DNA of 64,000 nucleotides from Treponema primitia ZAS-2 (GCF_000214375.1 NC_015578.1:2046001-2110000); one strand, 5' to 3'. Positions 15,532 through 23,257 are shown, counted from the stretch's first letter. Numbers and translations are program-made. The notes: generated by a model from the letters alone, not told the origin.

Positions 15532-15612
15532 ACATAACAGGTCTGTATACGCTTCGGGGCTAAAGCCCTTATTCGGGCTTGCAAAACGTCGTAAACAACC
15601 GGAATGTTATGC
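15532..15612 (+). repeat. attC-like site 7 (short form)
   Basis: 81 bases, about half the length of the others. ACATAAC start, GTTATGC end; CTGTATACG pairs with CGTAAACAA. The centre keeps only GGGGCTAAAGCCC and CGGGCTTGCAAAACG. Probably an attC that lost its second arm. Confidence 0.82.
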
Positions 15613-15643
15613 TAAATACGATTTTTAACCAAAAATATAAAAC

Positions 15644-15695
15644 AGTACAATATTCTGTATAAAGTATTGACCTAATCAAAATATTGTACTATATT
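15644..15695 (+). promoter_or_regulatory. Promoter and operator of the Phd/ParE cassette
   Basis: TTGACC (15667-15672), 17 bases, TATATT (15690-15695). A perfect 11-bp inverted repeat AGTACAATATT (15644-15654) / AATATTGTACT (15680-15690) brackets the -35 with 25 bases between the arms, and ATATTCTGTAT/ATATTCAGTAT extend both. Typical of cooperative Phd/YefM autorepression. Confidence 0.7.
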
Positions 15696-15713
15696 CAGTA
15701 TGCGAGGTATATT

Positions 15714-15992
15714 ATGATAGATTTAGTTCAGAATATTAAACCGATTTCTTATGTAAAAGCTCATACTACAGAAATTGTTAAGAATGTAGGAGAAACAAAA
15801 TCTCCTATAATAATAACGCAAAACGGTGAGGCAAAAGCGGTAATTATAGACATTGATAGTTATCAAAGGACATTAAATGCCATAAATCTGCTAAAATTAT
15901 TGAGTTTTAGTGAAATTGACATAAAAAATGGTAATGTCGTGACCCATGAAAATGCAAAAAAGCGTTTTGAAAAAACATTAGGCAGAAAATAA
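15714..15992 (+). CDS. Phd/YefM-family antitoxin
   Basis: 92 residues from ATG 15714 (GAGG 7 bases upstream). A longer frame from 15684 would start inside the promoter. IKPISYVKAHTTEIVKNV, then SPIIITQNGEAKAVIIDID is the Phd/YefM fold: a DNA-binding N-terminus and a disordered C-terminal toxin-binding tail. One base separates it from the toxin ATG. The palindrome upstream fits autoregulation. Confidence 0.88.
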   Translation: MIDLVQNIKPISYVKAHTTEIVKNVGETKSPIIITQNGEAKAVIIDIDSYQRTLNAINLLKLLSFSEIDIKNGNVVTHENAKKRFEKTLGRK

Positions 15993-15993
15993 A

Positions 15994-16329
15994 ATGCGGA
16001 AAATTATTTGGGCAAAACATGGTGAAAATGCCTTCGATAATATTTTAAAATATATCATAGAAAATTCTGGATCAATTAATGCAAGTAAAGTATATGATGA
16101 AATCATAGGTAAAATTGAACTATTAAAATCAGAAAGGGTTACAACCAGAAAATCACAAGAATTATTAGAAATTGGTATTAATGATGTTTTTGAAATAAAT
16201 GTAAAACCATGGAAAATATATTATAAAATATTAAATAACAATAAATTAATATCAATACAATATATATTGGATACAAGAAGAAATATAGAAGAAGTATTAT
16301 TAAATTTGGTAATAGAAAATAAAATATAA
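15994..16329 (+). CDS. RelE/ParE-superfamily toxin
   Basis: 111 residues. The basic N-terminus IIWAKHGENAFDNILKYI and the C-terminal YYKILNNNKLISIQYILDTRRN match the ParE branch of the RelE/ParE fold (beta strands followed by an Arg-rich end). It poisons gyrase (ParE) or cleaves ribosome-bound mRNA (RelE); the absence of clear RelE catalytic residues favours ParE. Last gene of the array; no attC follows, because IS sequence begins 56 bases downstream. Confidence 0.8.
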   Translation: MRKIIWAKHGENAFDNILKYIIENSGSINASKVYDEIIGKIELLKSERVTTRKSQELLEIGINDVFEINVKPWKIYYKILNNNKLISIQYILDTRRNIEEVLLNLVIENKI

Positions 16330-16611
16330 ATAAAAATCGTACAGGGGTCGTGATATTTAATCGTGCCCTCATAGCATAGCGTGAAGAACTTATAATTTTT
16401 TTAGTGTAAACGGTAAATCATAGGGGAACTCTGTCTTCCCCGTAAATGATTGCGAATTGATTGAGGGCAGCGCCCCAATCCCGTATAGGCATTGTCCATT
16501 TTCTGGAAATGTTTTTCAAGCCCATAAAAATTAATTTCACCGCAGCCTCGTCATTCGGGAAAGACTGGCGGTGTTTGATAATTTTTTGAATAGTGTAATT
16601 AACCGATTCAA

Positions 16612-17908
16612 GAACTTGTAATTTTTTTAGTGTAAACGGTAATCATAGGGGGACTCTGTCTTCCCCGTAAATGATTGCGAATTGATTGAGGGCAGCGCCC
16701 CAATCCCGTATAGGCATTGTCCATTTTCTGGAAATGTTTTTCAAGCCCATAAAAATTAATTTCACCGCAGCCTCATCGTTTGGGAAAGACTGGCGGTGTT
16801 TGATAATTTTTTGAATCGTGTAATTAACCGATTCAATGGCATTGGTAGTATACACCGCCTTCCTGATTTCAGGTGGGAATTTGAAAAACGGTATGACCTC
16901 GTTCCACCGGCTCCGCCAGGACTTTGAAATCATCGGGTATTTTTTATCCCACACTTTTGAGAACTCGTCCAGCGCTTCGGCGGCAAGTTCCGCTGAAGGA
17001 GCCAGGTAAATAGTTTTGAGGCTGGCTGTCACCGCCTTCCGGTCTTTGTAGGGGACAAACCGAACTGAGTTTCGGACCATATGGACGATGCAAAGCTGGA
17101 CCTCGGTTTTGGGGAACACCGCGGCAATGGCGTCGGGAAAACCGGTCAGCCCATCGACGGCGGCGAAGAGGATGTCCTGTACCCCCCGGTTTTTGAGTTC
17201 ATTCATAATGCCCATCCAAAACTTGGCCCCTTCGTTCTGCTCAATCCAGAGCCCTAACAGCTCTTTCTGGCCGTCCAAACGTATCGCCAAGGCCAAATAA
17301 ACGGATTTCTTGACTACCGCAGCCCCATCGCGGATATTGACCCGCAGCGCATCCAGGAAAACTACCGGGTAAAAGGGCTCAAGAGCCCGCCCCCGCCATT
17401 CGGCTGCCAGTTCCTTAACCTCATCGGTTACCCGGCTGATAAGCTCAGGCGAGACGTCAACCGCGTAGATATCCTTGAGGTGATCTTGAATCTGGCGGGT
17501 AGTAAGCCCAAGGGCGTACATCGAAAGGATTTTGTCATCGAACCCCCGAAACTCCCGCTGGTGTTTGGGAACAATTTGAGGCTCGAATGTCCCCTCCCGA
17601 TCACGTGGGACTTCGACCGGCATCGGCCCGTGGTCGGTCCTCAGCTCTTTGCTGTTTTTGCCATTCCGGCGGTTCGAGATTTGTTTTTCACCCGGGTCGC
17701 TTTTCTCATACCCAAGATGCTCGGTCAGCTCAGCCTCCATCGTCCGCTCCACCAGCGCTTTGGTCAGCTGCTTCATGATCCCTTCGGGCCCGTAAAAGTC
17801 ATCGGGCCCATGGTAGTCCTTCAAAATCTCGTCCAGGACTTCTTTTGAAAAGGCCATACTTGCTCCTTCTAGGTAGTATAGCCGTTTACACTAATTTTGT
17901 TACAGGCT
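16612..17908 (-). mobile_element. IS256-family insertion sequence, copy 2 (intact, with target duplication)
   Basis: 1297 bp inserted into the transposase gene of copy 3. The 9-bp target duplication CCGATTCAA is seen at 16603-16611 and 17909-17917, as expected for this family, and fixes the element's ends. Same orientation as copy 1 on the other side of the cassette array. Confidence 0.9.
16643..17857 (-). CDS. IS256-family transposase, copy 2
   Basis: 404 residues, intact DDE triad and motifs as in copy 1. It lacks the SNLRFA palindromic insertion (EAELTEHLGYEK), and so represents the ancestral reading. Otherwise near-identical to copy 1 apart from scattered substitutions. Confidence 0.92.
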   Translation of the reverse strand: MAFSKEVLDEILKDYHGPDDFYGPEGIMKQLTKALVERTMEAELTEHLGYEKSDPGEKQISNRRNGKNSKELRTDHGPMPVEVPRDREGTFEPQIVPKHQREFRGFDDKILSMYALGLTTRQIQDHLKDIYAVDVSPELISRVTDEVKELAAEWRGRALEPFYPVVFLDALRVNIRDGAAVVKKSVYLALAIRLDGQKELLGLWIEQNEGAKFWMGIMNELKNRGVQDILFAAVDGLTGFPDAIAAVFPKTEVQLCIVHMVRNSVRFVPYKDRKAVTASLKTIYLAPSAELAAEALDEFSKVWDKKYPMISKSWRSRWNEVIPFFKFPPEIRKAVYTTNAIESVNYTIQKIIKHRQSFPNDEAAVKLIFMGLKNISRKWTMPIRDWGAALNQFAIIYGEDRVPL

Positions 17909-18120
17909 CCGATTCAATGGCATTGGTGGTATACACTGCCTTCCGGTCTTTGTACGGGACAAACCGAACTGAGTTCCGGACCATGTGGACGATGCAAAGC
18001 TGAACTTCGGTTTTGGGGAACACTGCGGCGATAGCATCGGGAAAGTCGGTCAGCCCGTCGACGGCGGCAAGGAGGATGTCCGTTATCCCCCGGTTTTTGA
18101 GCTCATTCATGATACCCATC

Positions 18121-18164
18121 AAGAGGGGAACCTTCACTGCTTCGCAGTTCGGTTGAGGAGCCAG
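18121..18164. repeat. 44-bp palindromic insert in IS copy 3
   Basis: Replaces about 3 bases of the transposase gene. Its core is AACC-ttc-ACTGC-ttc-GCAGT-tc-GGTT, a nested palindrome with a TTC loop, the same style as the GAA/TTC-loop palindromes elsewhere in the window. Confidence 0.6.
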
Positions 18165-18675
18165 AACTTGGCCCCTTCATTTTGCTCAATCCAGAGCCCT
18201 AATAGTTCTTTATGGCCGTCCAAACGTATCGCCAAGGCCAAATAAACGGATTTCTTGACTACCATAGCCCCATCACGGATGTTGACCCGCAGCGCATCCA
18301 GGAAAACTACCGGATAAAAGGGCTCAAGGGCCCGCCCCCGCCATTCGGCTGCCAGTTCCTTAACCTCATCGGTTACCCGGCTGATAAGCTCAGGCGAGAC
18401 GTCAACGGCGTAAATGTCCTTGAGGTGATCTTGAATCTGGCGGGTGGTCAGCCCCAGGGCGTACACCGAAAGGATTTTGTCATCAAATCCCCGAAACTCC
18501 CGCTGGTGCTTGGGTACAATTTGGGGTTCGAATGTCCCCTCCCGATCCCGGGGAACTTCGACCGGCATCGGCCCGTGGTCGGTCCTCAACTCTTTGGTGT
18601 TTTTGCCATTCCGGCGATTCGAGATTTGTTTTTCACCCTGGTCGTTTTTCTCATACCCAAGATGCTCGGTCAGTG

Positions 18676-18690
18676 CGAACCGAAGGTTCG
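18676..18690. repeat. Palindromic mini-insert in IS copy 3
   Basis: CGAACC-gaa-GGTTCG, identical to 8424-8438 in copy 1. Confidence 0.75.
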
Positions 18691-18868
18691 AAGCCTCCAT
18701 CGTCCGCTCCACCAGCGCTTTGGTCAGCTGTTTCATGATCCCTTCGGGCCCATAAAAATCGTCGGGTCCATGGTAGTCCTTCAGAATTGCATCAAGGACT
18801 TCTTTTGAAAAGGCCATACTTGCTCCTTCTAAGTAGTATGGCCGTTTACACTAATTTTGTTACAAGTC

Positions 18869-18987
18869 CTCGATAACCGCCCAGTTCTACCCGGCCCCGT
18901 GCAAATAGACACTCGCCTTCCCACTCACGTTCTCAAACTTCAGTTTATTCTTCAGTGTAAAAAACACATATGCAAGAAAGCCGGCTG
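18869..18987. other. Gap between IS copy 3 and YgiT gene
   Basis: 119 bases. On the minus strand a 35-codon open stretch ends FENVSGKASVYLHGAG and a stop at about 18886. It could be the end of a lost gene, but has no start. AAGCCGG...CGCGGCTT just at the end of the YgiT gene (about 18977-18999) may act as a weak terminator. Confidence 0.3.
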
Positions 18988-19221
18988 CTACGCGGCTTGC
19001 TCATCATAGTTTACCACTGCAATTTCAGTTACAACTGTTTTTTTAATAGAGGAGACGATTTGTTCCAATTTTCCTGCAACAGTATTACTGTAGGAAGTTT
19101 CTCCGCATTGGGTACATACCTGGGAAGGAACATTTTTTATAATAATTATACAACTACCCAGGTCCACCATAAAAGTAGAATGGTCGTTTTCAAGCGAGCC
19201 TTTACACATAAAGCAAGTCAT
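18988..19221 (-). CDS. YgiT/MqsA-type zinc-finger antitoxin (orphan)
   Basis: 77 residues. Two CxxC pairs, Cys3/Cys6 and Cys36/Cys39, make the zinc-binding domain that defines YgiT/MqsA-type antitoxins (MTCFMCKG..., QVCTQCGE). It lacks the C-terminal XRE domain of E. coli MqsA, as do the short YgiT proteins that pair with DUF4258 toxins. Its ATG overlaps the TGA of an upstream frame that holds only the first 15 and last 16 residues of such a toxin, so the antitoxin has outlived its toxin. Confidence 0.8.
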   Translation of the reverse strand: MTCFMCKGSLENDHSTFMVDLGSCIIIIKNVPSQVCTQCGETSYSNTVAGKLEQIVSSIKKTVVTEIAVVNYDEQAA

Positions 19222-19316
19222 ATTTCATTCCCCTTGCGTTTTCTAAAATCATCGGACCATTCGGCCCATTAAAGGTTATTACCTCTGCAAAGCTCCTTTA
19301 TGGTATCCAAATTCAC
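19218..19316 (-). pseudogene. Internally deleted DUF4258-type toxin gene
   Basis: From GTG 19314-19316 the frame reads MNLDTIKELCRGNNL, then a stop, and in the same frame WAEWSDDFRKRKGNEI ending in TGA that overlaps the antitoxin ATG. DUF4258 toxins begin with an '(L)xxIKxLCxxxxxxW' segment and end with a 'PxxxEWxxDFxxRR' segment, so both ends are kept and the catalytic middle is gone. AAAGGAGC (18 bases inside) is not a ribosome site for it. Recognition rests on family memory of a short sequence. Confidence 0.6.
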
Positions 19317-19543
19317 AGTCTAGTATAGCCCAAAACTTCGAATAGCCAAGAAGACAGAAGGAAGCGCCCATAAAACCGCCTTCCTGTCGGAAATAGCGCC
19401 TGACGCCCCCCCACCCAGTTGGGAGGCGAGGGTATTGCCCCCCTCCTTGTCAGTAACCCAATACAATTGTCATAAAATGCCTATCCTGAGCCAATTGAGA
19501 CTAAACAAACTAAAAATAGTAGTATACTATACTAACCGATACG
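19317..19543. other. Intergenic region upstream of HD-GYP gene
   Basis: 227 bases without a gene. It contains a CCGCCTTCC-like stretch and GAGGAAGG/CCTTCCT pairing (about 19350-19395), a G/C-rich segment CCCCCCCACCC...GGGAGGCGAGGG, and, just before the HD-GYP start, TAGTATACTA and TATACT (19528-19533), a possible -10 only 10 bases before the ATG. Confidence 0.35.
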
Positions 19544-20710
19544 ATGAAGGATTATACCGTTAAGGCCCTGACGCCGGACAGTTTTTTCTCAAAGCCCGTC
19601 TTCCTGGATCAGGAATTTATCATAGCCGCTCCGGAAATGGCCCTGGGGGATTCCGTGATCCGGGCCTTGCTGGAGTGGGGTTTCCAGACCATACAGAGCG
19701 AGGGCGAGCCCCGGGACGAGTACGCCGCCGAAGAAGTTCAGGATAGCCCCGGGGACCAGGAGGTAAATACCTCCCCACTGTCCCTCAAGATGAAAATAAG
19801 CGGGGACAGCGAACAGATAAGACGAGCCGAAATTTTTTATAACGCTTTCCGGAGCTATGTGGAATCCCTCTTTGCCCAGATGTCCATCAATATTCCCCCC
19901 AAGTTTAATGAGATTGCGGAAAGGATTAAGGCCCTCTGCGATACTATTAAAAAAGACCGCCGGCATCTGCTGTACCTGGCCCTTAATTCTACCCAAAAAA
20001 ACATCGATTCGGAACAAAACTACCTGGCCTCCCACGCGGTGAAGTCCACCATCCTGGCCCTGATCATTGGGTCATACCTCAAACTCACCAGCCACCGGCT
20101 TATAGAGCTGGGGGTCGCTGCGGTGCTCCACGAGGCGGGGATGCTCAGCCTCCCTCCCCAGGTGTACATGAACGAGCGGTCCCTGACGGCGGAGGAGCAG
20201 AAAGCCATACTAACCCACCCCATACTGGGCTTCAATATCCTCAAATCCTTTAACCTCCCTCTCTCGGTGACCATCGCCGCATTGGAACACCATGAACGGG
20301 AAAACGGCGCCGGTTACCCCCGGCGACTTACGGGGGACAAGATCAGCCTCTACGCTAAGATCATCGCCGTAGTCTGTTCCTACGAAGCCCAGACCAGCAA
20401 GCGGCCCCATAAGACGGCTAAGGATGGCTTCGAGGGGATGGTGGACCTCCTCAAAAATGAGGGGAAACAGTACGACGATACAGTTATCCGGGCCCTGGTT
20501 TTCTCCCTTTCCGTCTACCCCATCGGGCTGTACGTACTCCTCTCCAACGGACGGAAAGGCCAGGTGGTGGATGTGAACCCCGAAACCCCCCGGTACCCTA
20601 TCGTGCAAATACTCGGGGCGTTGACCCCGGATGGAAAAATCAGAACCCTGGAAACATCCCAGAACGGCGTGCACATCGTCCGCCCCCTGGTCCGGGACGA
20701 GTTGGGATAA
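19544..20710 (+). CDS. HD-GYP domain protein with altered HD dyad
   Basis: 388 residues. The N-terminal ~110 residues are of the kind found ahead of HD-GYP domains in spirochaetes. The HD-GYP domain spans about 160-330: His164, the dyad at 196-197 (LHEAGML), His225 (LTHPILG), HH249-250 and GAGYP (255-259). In active c-di-GMP phosphodiesterases the dyad is His-Asp followed by IGK; here it is His-Glu and AGM, so metal binding and activity may be lost or changed. No ribosome site is visible before the ATG. Tail-to-head with the CorC-like gene (4-base gap). Confidence 0.82.
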   Translation: MKDYTVKALTPDSFFSKPVFLDQEFIIAAPEMALGDSVIRALLEWGFQTIQSEGEPRDEYAAEEVQDSPGDQEVNTSPLSLKMKISGDSEQIRRAEIFYNAFRSYVESLFAQMSINIPPKFNEIAERIKALCDTIKKDRRHLLYLALNSTQKNIDSEQNYLASHAVKSTILALIIGSYLKLTSHRLIELGVAAVLHEAGMLSLPPQVYMNERSLTAEEQKAILTHPILGFNILKSFNLPLSVTIAALEHHERENGAGYPRRLTGDKISLYAKIIAVVCSYEAQTSKRPHKTAKDGFEGMVDLLKNEGKQYDDTVIRALVFSLSVYPIGLYVLLSNGRKGQVVDVNPETPRYPIVQILGALTPDGKIRTLETSQNGVHIVRPLVRDELG

Positions 20711-20714
20711 AAAC

Positions 20715-22064
20715 ATGGATGACCCCTTACCTGCTACTGCTATTATAATACTGCTCCTCCTCCTGGTGAGCAGCTTTTTCACCCTGGCCGAAAGTGCCCT
20801 CCTGGGTTCCCGCAAAAGCCGCCTCCGGACAAAGACCGAGGAGGGGGATAAAAAAATCAAACCCGCCCTGGAAGCGGCGGACAATCCGGATTCCCTCCTT
20901 TCGGCCCTCCGTATGGGGATTATTTTTATTGATATATTGGCCGGTGCCCTGGGGGTCATTTTGTCCCTAGGGATACTACCCCGGTTTGTGCCGGCAGACA
21001 TCGCCGACCGGGGAATCCCGGGCTTTGCAGGGGGCACTGCGCTGGGTTACTTCGCCCTGCCCTCCCTGATAAGCGCTCTTGTGATCACCATAATCGCAGT
21101 AATACTGCGCGGTTCCCTGGCAAGGCACCTTGCCAGGAAGGACCCGGAAACCATACTCCTCTATTCCCTGCCCCTGATCCGCATCATCAGGGTACTCTTT
21201 ACCCCCCTGCTGTTCATCGGCGCCCATATATCCTCCCTGGTGCTCCGTATCCTCCGTATCGATCCTATGACTGATCCGGGTATGACCGAAGACGAACTGC
21301 GTTTGGCCCTTCAGGAAGGGGAAAAGTCGGGCATTGTGGAGAGCGAAGAGCGGACCATGGTGGAGGGGGTTTTCTACCTGGGGGATCGGCCTGTGGGAAC
21401 CTTTATGACCCACCGATCGGAAATCCAGTGGCTGGACATTGATACGGAAGCAGAAAAAGTGCGTGCCATGGCCCTTGAGTACCAGGCGCAGCGATTCTTC
21501 CCGGTAGCTTCGGGAACCCTGGATGCGGTGGTGGGGGTGGTTTCGGTCCAGGACATACTCCTGGCGCTGCTGGAAAATTCCTGGGAGGGCCTTAAGTCCA
21601 TCATGGGCCCACCCCATTTTGTCCCGGAGACCATGTCATCCCTCAAGGCCTTTGAAGCCTTTAAGAAGGGGGATTCAAACATCCTGTTTATCATCGATGA
21701 ATACGGCGGTTTTGCAGGTATTTTGACCGTGCGGGATCTGATTGAGGAGATCGTGGGCGAACTTTCCGCCACCGCCGCTGAGGATGAGCCTATCCTGGCC
21801 CAGGAAGACGGCAGCTACCTGGTGGATGGCAATGTGAACATCGACGACATTGCGGAGATACTCCCCATTGCGGGGCTTCCGGAGGATCCCCAGGAATACC
21901 ACACCCTGGCAGGTTTCATCCTGGAACTGGCCGGGGAAATTCCCCGTACCGGCGCAGTATTTGACTGGAATGGCTACCGATTCAAGGTGGTGGATATGGA
22001 CGGGAACCGGATAGATAAACTGTTGATAGAAAAAGTGGTGAATGAAGATAAACCACACGAATGA
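20715..22064 (+). CDS. CorC/HlyC (TlyC) family membrane protein, CNNM-like
   Basis: 449 residues from ATG 20715. A longer frame opens inside the upstream gene, but the ATG directly after its stop begins a membrane segment. DUF21/CNNM transmembrane domain about 1-180 (at least four hydrophobic segments: IIILLLLLVSSFFTLAESALL, LISALVITIIAVIL and others). A paired CBS domain follows at about 230-350 with FIIDEYGGFAGILTVRDLIEEIVGE. A CorC_HlyC domain at about 370-445 closes it. Members export or sense Mg2+ or other divalent cations. 'Hemolysin' in old names is misleading. Confidence 0.88.
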   Translation: MDDPLPATAIIILLLLLVSSFFTLAESALLGSRKSRLRTKTEEGDKKIKPALEAADNPDSLLSALRMGIIFIDILAGALGVILSLGILPRFVPADIADRGIPGFAGGTALGYFALPSLISALVITIIAVILRGSLARHLARKDPETILLYSLPLIRIIRVLFTPLLFIGAHISSLVLRILRIDPMTDPGMTEDELRLALQEGEKSGIVESEERTMVEGVFYLGDRPVGTFMTHRSEIQWLDIDTEAEKVRAMALEYQAQRFFPVASGTLDAVVGVVSVQDILLALLENSWEGLKSIMGPPHFVPETMSSLKAFEAFKKGDSNILFIIDEYGGFAGILTVRDLIEEIVGELSATAAEDEPILAQEDGSYLVDGNVNIDDIAEILPIAGLPEDPQEYHTLAGFILELAGEIPRTGAVFDWNGYRFKVVDMDGNRIDKLLIEKVVNEDKPHE

Positions 22065-22074
22065 AGATGAAACA

Positions 22075-23247
22075 TCATTCTTCCTCATCCGCCTCGGGTA
22101 CGCAGACCTTTCCCCCGTATAATTCCTTAGGGTACACCGCGATCCCCAGCTTTTTTTCCAATTTGGAAAGGTTCCGCAAGTCCCCCTCGTCTCCGATAGT
22201 GGCCATGACGCCCCGTTTGCCCGCCCTGGCGGTCCGACCCGCCCGGTGAATGTAGGCGTCCGGGTCCTCCCCGGTGTCTAGGGCGATGATGTGGGTCAGG
22301 TCCGGTATATCCAGGCCCCGGGCGGCAAGATCGCTGGCCACCAGGACCAGGGCGCGGCCGCTGCGGAAGTCGTCCATGGCCTGCTTGCGCATCTTTTTAT
22401 CCATGTCCCCGAAAAGGCCCAGGGCGGGAATTTTGTGGTGCTGGAGCTTGGTGACGATATTCCCCACCTGGGCAGTCCGGGCGGTAAAGACCAGGGCTTT
22501 TCGTGGATGGGCAGCCGCTAAAAAAGACCGGAGCACACCGATCTTGTCCCGCTCTTCGCTGAAAAATGCCCAATGCTCAATCATATCCCGGAGTATCACG
22601 TTTTCAGCGGACTCCTCCACAAACACCGGTTCCCCCATGAGGGGGAGGATCCGGTCCCGGCATTTTACGGGCAGGGTGGCGGAACAGGCGGCGCTCAACG
22701 GGTCTCCCCGTATCAGGGAGCACAGATCCCGGGTGTCACCGTAGAGTTCTTCCGCTGTAAGCCGGTCCGCCTCGTCAAATACCAGAAATTGCAGGTTCAG
22801 CCGGAGTTTCCCCATTTGGGCCAATTGGTGTACCCTCCCGGGGTTGCCCACCACCAGCAGGGGGCGGTCCTTTTTCAGCATATCTATCTGTCGCCCCATG
22901 GCTGCGGACCCAATCAGGAGGCTTGCCTTAAAGGGGGTCTCCTGGAGCAAAAAATCCGCCTCCTGCTTTATCTGGGAACAGAGTTCGTAGGTGGGGGCCA
23001 GGATCAGCGCCGCCGGCCCCCGGGCTGTGCCGTCCCCTTCCATCAGGGTCTGGAGTATGGGGATCAGGTAGGCAAAGGTTTTCCCCGTCCCGGTGGGGGA
23101 ACAGAACAGCGCCCGTTCCCCCCGGAGCATCCGGGGTATCACCCGCTTCTGTATCTCCACCGGTTCCCGGATACCACGCTCTTTTAAGCGTTCAATAAAA
23201 AAGGGGCCCACCCCGAGCCCCGAAAACCCGCCATCTTCATTACTCAC
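22075..23247 (-). CDS. DEAD-box RNA helicase
   Basis: 390 residues from GTG 23245-23247, with GGGGAAC upstream. A longer frame would overlap the glycosyltransferase. Q motif VEIQKRVIP, motif I SPTGTGKT (50-57), motif Ia APTYEL, motif II DEAD (158-161), motif III SAT, and in domain 2 HRAGRTARAG are all present. ATP-dependent RNA unwinding, likely in ribosome assembly or mRNA turnover. Short, without a C-terminal RNA-binding tail such as that of DbpA. Convergent with the CorC-like gene, and downstream of the glycosyltransferase in one minus-strand unit. Confidence 0.9.
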   Translation of the reverse strand: MSNEDGGFSGLGVGPFFIERLKERGIREPVEIQKRVIPRMLRGERALFCSPTGTGKTFAYLIPILQTLMEGDGTARGPAALILAPTYELCSQIKQEADFLLQETPFKASLLIGSAAMGRQIDMLKKDRPLLVVGNPGRVHQLAQMGKLRLNLQFLVFDEADRLTAEELYGDTRDLCSLIRGDPLSAACSATLPVKCRDRILPLMGEPVFVEESAENVILRDMIEHWAFFSEERDKIGVLRSFLAAAHPRKALVFTARTAQVGNIVTKLQHHKIPALGLFGDMDKKMRKQAMDDFRSGRALVLVASDLAARGLDIPDLTHIIALDTGEDPDAYIHRAGRTARAGKRGVMATIGDEGDLRNLSKLEKKLGIAVYPKELYGGKVCVPEADEEE

Positions 23248-23257
23248 ATCGTTCCCC

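Larger units (their letters stand above)
17918..18817 (-). pseudogene. Broken transposase gene of IS copy 3 (N-terminal and middle parts)
   Basis: The start at 18815-18817 and the first about 220 residues are like copy 1, including the SNLRFA insert. A 44-bp insertion at 18121-18164 then breaks the frame (the protein would end ...KFWLLNRTAKQ). A deletion removes the segment between the 'RFVPYKDRKA' and 'YTTNAIESVN' regions, and copy 2 cuts off the C-terminus, which lies at 16386-16611. Confidence 0.85.
16386..18868 (-). mobile_element. IS256-family element, copy 3, split by copy 2 and decayed
   Basis: The left part is 16386-16611 and the right part 17918-18868, interrupted by copy 2. The ends GAACTTATAATTTTTTTAG and (reverse) GACTTGTAACAAAATTAG are recognisable. 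Compared with copy 1, the right part has lost about 173 bp between two copies of CCGCCTTCC (or its close relative) and gained a 44-bp palindromic insert at 18121-18164. The element is inactive. Confidence 0.85.

Noticed and set aside
16330-16385. An eighth attC after the Phd/ParE cassette
   Set aside because: I see no R or L boxes in these 56 bases. The IS probably removed it.
20210-21037. Long antisense frames opposite GC-rich genes (also near 24994-25512, 26121-26780, 28666-29079, 60580-61371)
   Set aside because: Their codon use mirrors the sense genes, they lack ribosome sites, and the sense frames have clear domains.
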